A stretch of DNA of 64,000 nt from Nocardia aurantiaca (GTDB lineage: Bacteria > Actinomycetota > Actinomycetes > Mycobacteriales > Mycobacteriaceae), in NCBI RefSeq assembly GCF_009708175.1, contig NZ_WMBB01000001.1:124001-188000 (forward strand). The letters are read 5' to 3'. Under the pieces are notes generated by a model. It made no database searches, was not told where the DNA came from, and worked only from the letters and a program-made list of their open reading frames with translations. This document shows, piece after piece, positions 50,189-59,686 of the stretch (position 1 is the first letter of the stretch; every line of letters begins with the position of its first letter). The position numbers were made by a program, and so were the translations under genes.

Positions 50189-51847
50189 TTATCCTATCGT
50201 CGGCCCCAACAGGTCGTCCGCATCGGTGATGCGATAGGCATACCCCTGCTCCGCAAGGAAACGCTGCCGGTGCGCGGCATACTCGGCGTCCAGCGTGTCA
50301 CGCGCGACCACGGAATAGAAGTGAGCCTGGCCGCCATCGTGTTTCGGCCGCAACAGCCGCCCGAGCCGCTGCGCTTCCTCCTGCCGCGACCCGAAGGTGC
50401 CCGAAACCTGCACGGCCACCGAGGCTTCCGGCAGGTCGATGGAGAAGTTGGCCACCTTCGACACCACCAGCACCGGAATCTCGCCGCGGCGGAAGGCGTC
50501 GAAGAGCTCCTCGCGCTCCCTGGTGCGGGTGGAACCCTGGATGACCGGGGCGTTCAGATGCTCGCCCAGCTCGTCCAGCTGATCCAGATAGGCCCCGATC
50601 ACCAGGCTCGGCGCGTCCTTGTGCCGGGCCAGAATCGATTCCACCACCGGCAGTTTCGTGCGCGCGGTGGAGCACAGCCTGTAGCGCTCCTCCTGCTCGG
50701 CGGTGGCGTAGGTCATGCGCTCGGCGTCGGTCAGGGTGACCCGCACCTCGACGCATTCCGCGGGCGCGATCCAGCCCTGCGACTCGATGTCCTTCCACGG
50801 TGCGTCATAGCGCTTCGGGCCGATCAGCGAGAACACGTCGCCCTCGCGGCCGTCCTCGCGCACCAGGGTGGCGGTCAGGCCGAGTCGCCGGCGCGACTGC
50901 AGGTCCGCGGTCATACGGAAGACCGGGGCGGGCAGCAGGTGCACCTCGTCATAGATGACCAGGCCCCAATCACGGCTGTCGAAGAGCTCGAGATGCCGGT
51001 ACTCGCCCTTGGTCTTGCGCGTGATGACCTGATAGGTGGCAATGGTGACCGGGCGGATCTCCTTGCGCTCACCGGAGTATTCGCCGATCTCGTCCTCGTT
51101 CAGCGAGGTGCGGGCCAGTAGCTCGCGCCGCCACTGCCGCCCGGCCACCGTATTGGTGACCAGGATCAGTGTGGTCGCCTGAGCCTTGGCCATGGCCGCC
51201 GCGCCCACCATGGTCTTGCCCGCGCCGCACGGCAGCACCACCACGCCGGAACCGCCCGCCCAGAAGGACTCCGCGGCCAGTTCCTGGTAGTCGCGCAGAT
51301 GCCAGTCGCTGGACTCGTAGTCCAGGTCGATCCGATGCGCCTCGCCGTCCACGTACCCGGCGAGGTCCTCGGCGGGCCAGCCGATCTTGAGCAGCATCTG
51401 CTTGATGCGCCCTCGCTCGGAGGGATGCACGATCACCGTGTCGTCATCGATTCGCGCGCCCAGCATGGGCTGAATCTTCTTGTGCCGCAGCACTTCCTCG
51501 AGCACCGCGCGGTCCAGGCTGACCAGCACCAGTCCGTGCGCGGGATGCTTCACCAGCTGTAGCCGCCCGTAGCGGGCCATGGTGTCGACGATGTCGACCA
51601 GCAGCGGCTGCGGCACCGCATACCGGCTGAAGCTGACCAGCGCGTCCACCACCTGCTCGGCGTCGTGCCCGGCCGCGCGCGCGTTCCACAGCGCGAGCGG
51701 CGTCACCCGATAGGTGTGCACATGCTCGGGCGCGCGCTCCAGTTCCGCGAACGGCGCGATGGCCTGCCGCGCCGCATCGGCCGACTCGTGGTCGACCTCC
51801 AGCAGCAGCGTTTTGTCGCTCTGCACGATGAGTGGACCGTCGGTCAC
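50189..51847 (-). CDS. XPB/Ssl2-like DNA repair helicase
   Basis: 552-residue SF2 helicase like archaeal/eukaryal XPB (M. tuberculosis Rv0861c, Ercc3). N-terminal domain to about 175, then Walker A VLPCGAGKTMVG, DEVH box VIYDEVHLLPA, LTATLVREDGRE (motif III), and C-terminal motifs IV-VI (VSKVANFSIDLPEASVAVQVSG, EEAQRLGRLLRPK). The RED motif and thumb region typical of XPB are suggested by LVREDGREGD. GTG 51847 follows AGGAGG. A partner-type gene lies 3 kb away at 54746. Confidence 0.92.
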   Translation of the reverse strand: MTDGPLIVQSDKTLLLEVDHESADAARQAIAPFAELERAPEHVHTYRVTPLALWNARAAGHDAEQVVDALVSFSRYAVPQPLLVDIVDTMARYGRLQLVKHPAHGLVLVSLDRAVLEEVLRHKKIQPMLGARIDDDTVIVHPSERGRIKQMLLKIGWPAEDLAGYVDGEAHRIDLDYESSDWHLRDYQELAAESFWAGGSGVVVLPCGAGKTMVGAAAMAKAQATTLILVTNTVAGRQWRRELLARTSLNEDEIGEYSGERKEIRPVTIATYQVITRKTKGEYRHLELFDSRDWGLVIYDEVHLLPAPVFRMTADLQSRRRLGLTATLVREDGREGDVFSLIGPKRYDAPWKDIESQGWIAPAECVEVRVTLTDAERMTYATAEQEERYRLCSTARTKLPVVESILARHKDAPSLVIGAYLDQLDELGEHLNAPVIQGSTRTREREELFDAFRRGEIPVLVVSKVANFSIDLPEASVAVQVSGTFGSRQEEAQRLGRLLRPKHDGGQAHFYSVVARDTLDAEYAAHRQRFLAEQGYAYRITDADDLLGPTIG

Positions 51848-52029
51848 GACACCTCCTGGCTTTGTCCGGGCCCGAACGGGCCTCGTCCATTCTCCAGGAA
51901 CCCACCGACATGGCCACGTGACCTGCGCCCTTTTCGCTCAGGGCGCAGGCTGCGGGGCGGAAAGCGGGGCATTTGTTCTCCCGAAAACGGTCAAGACCCG
52001 AGTTCCGGTGGCTACGATCACACGCAAAT

Positions 52030-52050
52030 TGGACGGCTGTCCATTTGGAC
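52030..52050 (+). promoter_or_regulatory. GGAC-rich inverted repeat upstream of the GH5 gene
   Basis: TGGAC-GGCT-GTCCA (52030-52043) is symmetric, and a third GGAC follows at 52047. It lies 30 bp ahead of the start codon, a position suited to a repressor. Confidence 0.35.
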
Positions 52051-52074
52051 GATTGACCTGAACAGGGGGTGCCG

Positions 52075-53643
52075 ATGCACAGGACCACCACGGCCCGGGG
52101 CGGGGGAAACCACATCGGGCGCTGGATCCGCCGACTGCTCGCCGCGGCACTCGCGGGCGCGCTGCTCACGCCCGCCGCTGTCGCACAGGCCGCGCCCGAC
52201 ACCGCCGCCCTCGGGCGGATACACACCGATGGCACGCACTTCGTGGACGACAGCGGCCGGGTCGTCGTACTGCACGGCGTCAACAATGTGGACAAGGAAC
52301 CGCCCTTCATCGAGCCCGGCGACGGCCTCACCCTCACCGCCGACGACGCGGCGCTGCTGGCGCGGCACGGATTCGATACGGTGCGGCTCGGCGTGTCGTT
52401 CGACGGGCTGATGCCGACCCGGGGCGTGGTCGACACCGCGTACCTCGATCGGGTCGCCGGGGTGGTGGATACCTTGGCGCAGTACGGGATTCACACCCTG
52501 CTCGACAACCATCAGGACGGACTGTCGAAGATCTGGGGCGGCAACGGCTTCCCCGACTGGTCCATCCACGCGCGGCCCAGCGGGCTGGAACCCAATGTCG
52601 GCTTCCCGCTCTACTACCTCATGCCCAGCATGAACGCCGGCTGGGACGAGGTCTGGAACAACACCTACGGAGCGCTCGACTATCTGGGCGAGGCGCTCGG
52701 GGCGCTCGCGGCGCGGGTGAGCGGCCACCCGGGCGCACTCGGCATCGAACTGCTCAACGAGCCGTGGCCGGGCTCGGCCTTCATATCCTGCTTCCCGAAC
52801 GGCTGTCCCGGCTTCGACGTGAAGTACCAGGCGGCCATGCGGAAGCTGACCGACGCGGTGCGCGCCCGCGGTGGCGATCTCATGGTGCTGTGGGAGCCGA
52901 ACGTCACCTGGAACGAGACCATGCCCACCAACCTGGGCGAGAATCCGCCGATCAGCGCGCCCGACATTGCCTTCGCGCCGCACGACTACTGCGTGCCGAG
53001 CCAGCTCGCCATCTATATGGGGCTGCCCGCCTTCCTGCGCGGTCTGTGCCCGCTGCAGCAGGACAAGACCTGGAGCAATATCGACTCCTTCACCGCGCGT
53101 GCCCAGGTGCCCACCCTGGTCACCGAATTCGGTGACGGTGACGCGAGCGTCCTGCGCAATACCCTGATCCGCGCCGACGAGCGGTTCGTCAGCTGGCAGT
53201 ACTGGCACTACGCGTCGCACTTCGGCGCGGGCGGCCCGAAGCCGGATCCGTTCCTCGGGGATATCGGCAAGCAGCTGGTGCGCACCTATCCGCGGGCGAC
53301 CGCGGGCACGCCCGGGCGGATGATCTTCGATCCGGACACCGGTGACTTCGCCTACCGGTACACCCCGCGCCCGGCGGGCGGGCCGACCGAGATCTATGTC
53401 TCCGATGTGCACTATCCGGACGGCTATGCGGTGCGGGTCGACGGCGGGCATGTCACCTCCGCCGCGGGTGCGCGGGTGCTGACGGTGGAGGCGGACGCCT
53501 CGACGCCGGTGACCGTCTATCTCAACCGGCCGGGCTCGAAGGGCGCGACCGTGCCCAGCGGTCCGATCGGAACGGGCTCGGCGGACAGCGGTTCGGCGAG
53601 CGGTTCCGGGGGCACCGGATCGGGGACCGGCTCGGCACGGTAA
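52075..53643 (+). CDS. Secreted GH5-family glycosidase, endoglycoceramidase-like
   Basis: 522 residues: an N-terminal Arg-rich signal peptide (LLAAALAGALLTPAAVAQAA), then a GH5 barrel with the acid/base Glu in GIELLNEPWPGS and the nucleophile Glu in LVTEFGDGD, plus HDYC and SWQYWHYASHFG. A C-terminal beta domain ends in a Gly/Ser-rich tail. The fold and the long C-terminal domain match rhodococcal endoglycoceramidases, which cut the glycan from glycosphingolipids; another beta-glycosidase activity is possible. ATG 52075 follows AGGGGG; a GTG at 52069 is adjacent. Confidence 0.85.
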   Translation: MHRTTTARGGGNHIGRWIRRLLAAALAGALLTPAAVAQAAPDTAALGRIHTDGTHFVDDSGRVVVLHGVNNVDKEPPFIEPGDGLTLTADDAALLARHGFDTVRLGVSFDGLMPTRGVVDTAYLDRVAGVVDTLAQYGIHTLLDNHQDGLSKIWGGNGFPDWSIHARPSGLEPNVGFPLYYLMPSMNAGWDEVWNNTYGALDYLGEALGALAARVSGHPGALGIELLNEPWPGSAFISCFPNGCPGFDVKYQAAMRKLTDAVRARGGDLMVLWEPNVTWNETMPTNLGENPPISAPDIAFAPHDYCVPSQLAIYMGLPAFLRGLCPLQQDKTWSNIDSFTARAQVPTLVTEFGDGDASVLRNTLIRADERFVSWQYWHYASHFGAGGPKPDPFLGDIGKQLVRTYPRATAGTPGRMIFDPDTGDFAYRYTPRPAGGPTEIYVSDVHYPDGYAVRVDGGHVTSAAGARVLTVEADASTPVTVYLNRPGSKGATVPSGPIGTGSADSGSASGSGGTGSGTGSAR

Positions 53644-53757
53644 TGCGCGAACCTCTTGATGCGCTCATGTAACGAGGCGCGGGTGGGGAGCGACACAGAG
53701 CACGGCGGGCCACAGTTGGACGTGTGCCCAGTTTATTTCGATCGAGAGGTAGAGACC

Positions 53758-53853
53758 GTGAACGCCTTCAGCCTGCAATTGCTCGGCGCCCTTCCCACCA
53801 TCCTCGTGAATCTCTCGTGGCTGGGCATGCGCGGACTGTCCATGCTGCACTGA
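53758..53853 (+). CDS. 31-residue hydrophobic short ORF
   Basis: GTG 53758 to TGA 53851, preceded by GAGAGG at 8-bp distance. It begins MNAFSLQLLGALPTILVN and ends LSWLGMRGLSMLH: a helix with one charged residue, long enough to cross or lie in a membrane. There is no signal peptide or lipobox. The size and character recall small pore-forming or membrane-active peptides of mycolic-acid bacteria, but no family is recognised. It sits alone between the glycosidase and a lipoprotein gene. Confidence 0.5.
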   Translation: MNAFSLQLLGALPTILVNLSWLGMRGLSMLH

Positions 53854-53966
53854 GATTTCCATGCAGTCTTGATATAACCCCCATGTTGGATGCGGGTACG
53901 GTCGGCACACAGGTATTCTCACCGCGTTCACAGCCGTGAACTGTTCGGTGAGAAAGGTTTTCGCTA

Positions 53967-54497
53967 GTGAAGTTCGCAGGAACGAGGACGCTGGTGCGCC
54001 TCGTGCTCGCCCTCGTGGCGGTAGCCGTGGCCGTGCTGGCCGTTTCCGGCTGTTCGATGCTCGAGGACGCCAGCAAGTCCGACACCGCCAAGGCCAAGGT
54101 GGGCGACTGCATCAACGTCATCGAAGGCTCCGCCACCGACTCCAAGACCGCGCCCGTCGCCTGCTCCGATCAGAAGGCGGTCTACAAGGTAGCCGCGGTC
54201 TACGACAAGAAGACCGACTGCAAGGAGGAGCAGACCTCCTACGAGGAGACCCTCAACGGCGGCACCACGGCGTTCCTGTGCCTGAGCCCGAACTTCAAGG
54301 AGGGGGCCTGCTACAACGAGAGCCAGACCACCGGCTACAAGTTCGTGGCGTGCACGGCTCCCGAGGCGTCGTTCAAGGTGATCAAGCGGATCGACGGGCA
54401 GGCGGACGAATTCGCGTGCGACGCGAACACCGCCATCGGCTTCCGCATCGTGCCGGACCCGAAGACCACCTTCTGCCTGGGTAACCCCAAGGGGTAA
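53967..54497 (+). CDS. Small LppU-like lipoprotein
   Basis: 176 residues. A signal peptide (LVRLVLALVAVAVAVLAVSGC) ends in a lipobox with Cys at about residue 29, followed by a 60-plus-70-residue domain with evenly spaced Cys (VGDCINV, VACSDQ, TDCKEE, FLCLSPN, ACYNES, FVACTAP, FACDAN, FCLGN) that probably form disulfides outside the cell. The V-GDC-(I/V) start and paired Cys match the LppU/SCO3897 family of unknown function. GTG 53967 follows GAGAAAGG. Confidence 0.75.
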   Translation: MKFAGTRTLVRLVLALVAVAVAVLAVSGCSMLEDASKSDTAKAKVGDCINVIEGSATDSKTAPVACSDQKAVYKVAAVYDKKTDCKEEQTSYEETLNGGTTAFLCLSPNFKEGACYNESQTTGYKFVACTAPEASFKVIKRIDGQADEFACDANTAIGFRIVPDPKTTFCLGNPKG

Positions 54498-54696
54498 ACC
54501 AACTCTCGGGGCTCTCGGGTGCTTCGCCCCCGAACCCCAGGGATGCCGGGGCTCAGCCCCGAACACCCCGGAACTCTCGGGTGCACGATGCGAGCCGCGG
54601 AACCCTTGGGCGCTCGACCCGGGCCGCGGAGCTCTCGGGCGCTTCGATCCCAGCCCCGGAACTCCCGGGGAATCGACCCGGGCCTGGAAATCCCGG
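54498..54696. repeat. About 29-bp degenerate tandem repeats after the lipoprotein gene
   Basis: Units begin GGAAC/GGAGC at 54570, 54599, 54628, 54658 and 54686 (partial), lengths 29, 29, 30 and 28 bp, each with a CTCTCGGGYGC-like and a CGACCCGGGCC-like block. The stretch before them holds GGGTGCTTCGCCCCCGAACC. There are no unique spacers, so it is not a CRISPR array. Confidence 0.7.
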
Positions 54697-54745
54697 CCCG
54701 GTGCGCGGGCGGCATGGCGAATGCCGTTCGGGCGCCGGGCTTTTC

Positions 54746-57073
54746 CTATTCGACGAGGGCGACCGAGGCGATGCGGTGCAGGGTGAAGTGGCGGACCGCG
54801 CCGGTGACCGGGTCGAGGGCGTCGAGCTGGCCACCGCCGACCTTGAGGGGTTCCACCACCCGCTGGGTCGCGATGCCCTGGGCATCGACGTAGCCGATGT
54901 GGACAGGGCGACGGGCGCGGGCGGCGAGCTGGAGCAGGTTCAGGGTGGCGGCGGTGCTGGTGCGGGAGCCGTCGGAGCGAACCGCCTGCCCGGGACGGGC
55001 GTTCGCGGCGCGCTCGCCCGCGCGGAGTTCGGCCACCAGGGACTGGAGTTGCTCGGTGCTGGGCGGGTTGGGCCGCCAGTTGGGGCGCTGCTGCCGGCGT
55101 GCGGCCAGGCGGGCGCCGCGGGGGCGCAGATCCACGATCGACCCGGACGAGTCCTCGCCCGCCGGACTGAAACCCGCCGCGCGTAGTCGCTCCAGCACCT
55201 CGCCCAGCGGGGCCTGTGAGATGGCGACGGTCGGGGCCACCGCGCGCAGCGCCAGCTCCCCGGCCACGGGCGCGGCCAGCACCTCGGCCAGCAGTGTCGG
55301 ATCCTCGCTGCGCAGGAAGCTCTGCGCCATGCCCGCGCGCAGGCGGCCGTGGCGGCGGGCCACGTCGTCGATGAGATAGGTCAGCGACTGGGGGACCGGG
55401 GTGCGGGAATGCGTGGTGAAAAGGTTGTGCAGTTCCGCGGCCGTCGCGCCCGCGTCCAGCGCGCGTCGCACCGAGGTCTCGCCGATGCGGTAAACCGTTG
55501 CGGCGCCCGCGGATTCGACATCGGCGACCATGGCGATCCGGTCCTGGAGTTCCGGTGCGAGCGGGCCCGGCGCGATGACCGTCAGATCCGCCTGCACCAG
55601 CACGTGATCCACCGGCTCCGGCAGCGCGATCGCCATCTCGGATTCGGCGTCCTCGGGACTGCCGTGCAGCAGGGCGCGCCCCGCGGAGGTGACGGCACCG
55701 CGCGCCACCAATCCGAGCGCCTCCGCCTCGGACAGCGTGCTCGCCACCGCGTTCAGCCGATAGTGCCGCCGCCGGCGCGGCTGCCGCCAGGCCAGGATGC
55801 GGCCCAGGTCGGCGGCGGAAACCTCGGTGCCGGGCGGGAATTCGGCCAGCAGGCCCAGGATGGCGTGCCGGTCGCGGACGGCGTGCGCGGTGCGCAGTTC
55901 CGCCGACAGCGCCGCGAGCGGTTTGTCATTGGCATCGCGCAGGCCGATCATCCAGGGGAACCGGTCCAGCTCCAGCCAGGCCTGGGCCAGCACCAGCCAG
56001 CGGCGCGGCGGCACCACCGCGAGCCAGGCGTCGGCGGTGGTGGTGGGCGTCCAGTAGTCCTCGGTGCCGTCGCTCTCGGGCGCGGGTTCGGGGGTGCCCT
56101 TGTCGATCAACCGAGCCGCGGTGAGGATTTCGGCCAGCAAGCCGACGCGGTTCTCGTCGATGCCGGTCTGCTTGGCCACGCGGCGCAGCTCGCGCACGCC
56201 GAGACCGCCGGAGCGCAGCACCGGGGCGGGCGCCTGGCCCAGCACGTCGAGGATGGCGGCGCTGTGCCGCAACAGCTCTCCGACCTCCCCCGCGGCCACC
56301 GCGTTGATGTCGGCGGGTGCGTGCTTGGTCGAATCGGGTTGCGGGGGCGTGAGCGCGTGCGGATCGGTGACCGGTTCATTGCGCAGCACCTGGCCGACCG
56401 CGACCGGCAGCTCCACGGTCTGCTCGTCGACCAAATTCAGCAGGCGGTGCGCCAGCAGTCGTTGCACCGGGCGTTCGGAGGGGGTGCCGGGCGCGGCGTC
56501 GCGGGTGCGGCCGCGCGGGCCGGTGCTCGCCAGCTTCTCCACCAGGGCGCGCTCCTGCGGCGAGGAGGCGGCCAGGGCCGCGGTGATCTCGGGTTCGGTG
56601 AGCGCGTCCGGCGGTGCGGTGGTGCTGCCCAGCGGCCAGGGCAGCGCCTCCTGGGCGGCGGGCGTCACGCGCAGGGCGGTGTCCGGGCCCCAGACGATGG
56701 CGCGGGCGCGCAGTTTCCGCAGCGCGGCATTGACGGCCGCCGCCGGCGCCCGGTCCGCCAGCTGTTTGCGCAGGGTCTTGGCGGGCAATGGCTCGCCGAG
56801 GCGGCCGTCCGCGGCCCCTTGCACGACAAGGGTTTCGATGACGGCGAAGTCGAGGGTGTCCAGCTCGTCGCCCGCCCGCAGTACGGAGGCGCGCTGTTCG
56901 GTGCGCGCGGCCAGTACGGCTATGGAGGCGGGCAGTGGGACGGCCAGATCCGGCCGCAATTGCAGCAGCGTGACGAGATCCTCGTCGCTGCGCTTGGAAA
57001 GCCATTCGGCCAGAGTCGCGTCCGCGCGCGCGGTGGACTTCGCAGACGTGGCCGGGGTGGGGGTTTCGGTCAC
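54746..57073 (-). CDS. Helicase-associated (XPB/Ssl2 N-domain-like) protein with WYL-type C-terminus
   Basis: 775 residues, homologous by context and content to M. tuberculosis Rv0862c. The N-terminal part begins LAEWLSKRSDEDLVTLLQLRPDL, the helicase-associated domain, followed by several winged-helix-like segments; the middle carries VDHVLVQADLTVIAPGPL, typical of the XPB-N/helicase_C_3 fold. The C-terminus ARRPVHIGYVDAQGIATQRVVEPLKVGGG resembles a WYL-like beta domain. No helicase motor motifs are present. It probably works with the XPB helicase at 50189. Confidence 0.8.
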   Translation of the reverse strand: MTETPTPATSAKSTARADATLAEWLSKRSDEDLVTLLQLRPDLAVPLPASIAVLAARTEQRASVLRAGDELDTLDFAVIETLVVQGAADGRLGEPLPAKTLRKQLADRAPAAAVNAALRKLRARAIVWGPDTALRVTPAAQEALPWPLGSTTAPPDALTEPEITAALAASSPQERALVEKLASTGPRGRTRDAAPGTPSERPVQRLLAHRLLNLVDEQTVELPVAVGQVLRNEPVTDPHALTPPQPDSTKHAPADINAVAAGEVGELLRHSAAILDVLGQAPAPVLRSGGLGVRELRRVAKQTGIDENRVGLLAEILTAARLIDKGTPEPAPESDGTEDYWTPTTTADAWLAVVPPRRWLVLAQAWLELDRFPWMIGLRDANDKPLAALSAELRTAHAVRDRHAILGLLAEFPPGTEVSAADLGRILAWRQPRRRRHYRLNAVASTLSEAEALGLVARGAVTSAGRALLHGSPEDAESEMAIALPEPVDHVLVQADLTVIAPGPLAPELQDRIAMVADVESAGAATVYRIGETSVRRALDAGATAAELHNLFTTHSRTPVPQSLTYLIDDVARRHGRLRAGMAQSFLRSEDPTLLAEVLAAPVAGELALRAVAPTVAISQAPLGEVLERLRAAGFSPAGEDSSGSIVDLRPRGARLAARRQQRPNWRPNPPSTEQLQSLVAELRAGERAANARPGQAVRSDGSRTSTAATLNLLQLAARARRPVHIGYVDAQGIATQRVVEPLKVGGGQLDALDPVTGAVRHFTLHRIASVALVE

Positions 57074-57233
57074 TTCACCCGATCCATCGGGCAGCAGGCA
57101 GGCGGGACACGGTGCGGACGCGGTTCAGCGGCCGCCGCGGCGACCAGGCGGTAGACGAGGCCTGGAGTCGTATACGCGGCGGCCGCCCGGGAACGAGCGC
57201 CGTTAACCGCATGGTTGTCGGTCGGGCGTCGGA

Positions 57234-57431
57234 TCAGCGGTTGACGACGGTGTGCGGGTGCACGTAAGGCAGCTGATCGGCCGGCAGCGGGAACTCGGTG
57301 TCCTCGCCGTACGGGGAGAGACCACCGGAGCGGGCCGAGGAGAGCTCGGTGACCGCGTGATCGCCATCGGCCATATCCGGCCAGCCATTGTCGACATAGG
57401 GTTTGTTCGATTTGTTCACCACGCCGCTCAT
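57234..57431 (-). CDS. Conserved small protein (Rv0863-like)
   Basis: 65 residues, [17 protein letters not shown] then [22 protein letters not shown] and a Pro-rich end. No known domain or membrane segment. Its place between the helicase-associated gene and rpfA is the same as that of Rv0863 in M. tuberculosis as I remember it, which supports a real gene. Function unknown. Confidence 0.6.
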   Translation of the reverse strand: MSGVVNKSNKPYVDNGWPDMADGDHAVTELSSARSGGLSPYGEDTEFPLPADQLPYVHPHTVVNR

Positions 57432-57686
57432 TCTGGCATGCGGCCCTCGGGACCGCCCCCTCCGGCACTGCGTTATTTGCCTCCGCTTCGCTGTGGCGCG
57501 TTCGCGGCCCTGTTACCTCGGTCTTCCTTGCTCCGCCCGGCTCCACCGCTCCCAGGCGGAGCTCTGTCGAGCCCCGGTCCAGGCCGAGGCGGGCCCGCGA
57601 ACCTACGGATTTCGGCGGGCGAAAAGGCAACGCGGGCAATCGGACCGGTGAAGCTCCCCGGGCGGCAGGGCATAGGGCCCGAAACA
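57432..57686. other. Gap between the 65-aa gene and the rpfA terminator
   Basis: About 255 bp of GC-rich DNA with no supported ORF or repeat. Confidence 0.4.
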
Positions 57687-57722
57687 GGAATGCCCCGCAT
57701 CGACGTTGATGCGGGGCATTCC
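57687..57722 (-). terminator. Terminator of rpfA
   Basis: Perfect 15-bp stem (57687-57701 with 57708-57722) and GACGTT loop, 18 bp after the rpfA stop. Confidence 0.75.
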
Positions 57723-57740
57723 GGAGGGGGAACGTGGTCG

Positions 57741-58586
<846 letters not shown>

Positions 58587-58718
58587 TCACCATTTGGTAA
58601 CCGCTGTGTCCGTCCGGGTCACTAACCGGCGCAAGCGGTTCCGGTTGGCTTCTGCGCAGGTAGTCTCGGCGAGTCTCGGCCGATAGGGGTCCGTCACCGC
58701 TCTGTGACCTTCCTGTTA

Positions 58719-58734
58719 TGTGACGAAGATCACA
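58719..58734 (-). promoter_or_regulatory. Perfect CRP/cAMP-receptor site
   Basis: TGTGACGAAGATCACA fits TGTGA-N6-TCACA at every consensus position. It lies about 345 bp before the rpfA start, upstream of the likely transcription start of the long leader. CRP control of rpfA is known in M. tuberculosis. It is also 30 bp beyond the stop of the 76-aa gene. Confidence 0.8.
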
Positions 58735-58763
58735 GGAATGGTCGGGTAACGAACTGGGCAACC

Positions 58764-58994
58764 TCAGCGCGCCCTGCGCCCCGACCAGAGCGCGTAGACC
58801 ACCGACAGCAGGAACCCGAGCGGCGCGCACATGGCGAGCAGATACAGCCACAGCCCCGGCTTGGAATCGGACAGCAGGCCGACGCCGAAGATTGCGACAA
58901 CGGCCAGCAACCCAATCGCGAACAGGCCCATAGCGATATACAGCAGCCAGCTCGAGGAACCGCGAGGGGCCTGCTTCGAAGAAATGTCGGACAC
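58764..58994 (-). CDS. Small two-span membrane protein
   Basis: 76 residues with two transmembrane helices ([23 protein letters not shown] and [23 protein letters not shown]) and a basic end SGRRAR. No family recognised with certainty. TACGGT lies 6 bp before GTG 58994, consistent with a leaderless mRNA divergent from the cold-shock gene. Its neighbours rpfA and csp suggest an envelope role, nothing firmer. Confidence 0.7.
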   Translation of the reverse strand: MSDISSKQAPRGSSSWLLYIAMGLFAIGLLAVVAIFGVGLLSDSKPGLWLYLLAMCAPLGFLLSVVYALWSGRRAR

Positions 58995-59038
58995 CTCTCG
59001 ACCGTAAAACTGATGTGCTCGGGCTATTCACACCGGGG

Positions 59039-59125
59039 TAGACTCGGGGCCAGTCGCGTCCTGCAAAGCTGTGGGGCGCGTTCTTTTCGCAAACGGAAAG
59101 GTCGCCGGCGTTCGCGTCCGGCGAC
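59039..59125 (+). promoter_or_regulatory. Promoter and structured 5' leader of the cold-shock gene
   Basis: TAGACT at 59039-59044 predicts a start near 59052 and a leader of about 120 nt. Within it GTCGCCGG (59101-59108) and CCGGCGAC (59118-59125) form a perfect 8-bp stem. Long structured leaders are common in cold-shock mRNAs. Confidence 0.5.
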
Positions 59126-59174
59126 TATGAGTGTGCCCGGCTGCCCGGGCTCGAGCGACGAACGGGTGAGCGCA

Positions 59175-59612
59175 GTGCCGACCGGCAAGGTGAAGTGGTA
59201 CGACGTCGAAAAGGGCTTCGGCTTCCTTTCCCAGGATGAGGGAGAGGACGTCTATGTTCGATCGTCGGCGCTGCCCGATGGTGTCGAGGCGCTCAAGCCC
59301 GGCCAGCGCGTCGAATTCGGTATGGCCGCGGGTCGCCGTGGCCCGCAGGCGCTTTCGCTGAAGCTGCTCGAGACACCCTCTCTGCGCGAGGAGCGCGGCC
59401 GGGGCGAGCGTGGAGACCGCCGGGGCGGCCGCAACGACGCCCCCGTCAACCGCAAGACCCCGGACGAGCTGCACGGCCTCATCGAGGACATGATCACGCT
59501 GCTCGAGACCAAGGTGCAGCCGGATCTGCGCCGCGGCAAGTACCCGGATCGCAAGACCGCCCAGCGCATCGCGGAGGTCGTGCGCGGCGTGGCGCGGGAG
59601 CTCGACCACTAG
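59175..59612 (+). CDS. cspB: Cold-shock protein with C-terminal helical extension (CspB-like)
   Basis: 145 residues. The first ~67 are a cold-shock domain: [19 protein letters not shown] (RNP1 KGFGF) and DVYVRSSAL (RNP2), binding single-stranded RNA/DNA. An Arg/Gly-rich linker follows ([14 protein letters not shown]), then a conserved helix-rich tail [17 protein letters not shown]. The tail is typical of the mycobacterial CspB (Rv0871) type. GTG 59175 starts the canonical domain; an in-frame GTG at 59166 is possible. Confidence 0.9.
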   Translation: MPTGKVKWYDVEKGFGFLSQDEGEDVYVRSSALPDGVEALKPGQRVEFGMAAGRRGPQALSLKLLETPSLREERGRGERGDRRGGRNDAPVNRKTPDELHGLIEDMITLLETKVQPDLRRGKYPDRKTAQRIAEVVRGVARELDH

Positions 59613-59631
59613 GTCGAACCCAGGAATCGAG

Positions 59632-59662
59632 CGGGCCCCGGTGATTCGATCACCGGGGCCCG
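59632..59662. terminator. Bidirectional hairpin between csp and DUF2771 genes
   Basis: Perfect 14-bp stem (59632-59645 with 59649-59662) and a TCG loop between convergent stops. Confidence 0.7.
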
Positions 59663-59686
59663 ACTTGCCTTGGGGCGCGCTCGATC

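Noticed and set aside
54570..54696. Possible CRISPR array
   Set aside because: Repeats are directly contiguous and degenerate, with no spacers and no cas genes in the window.
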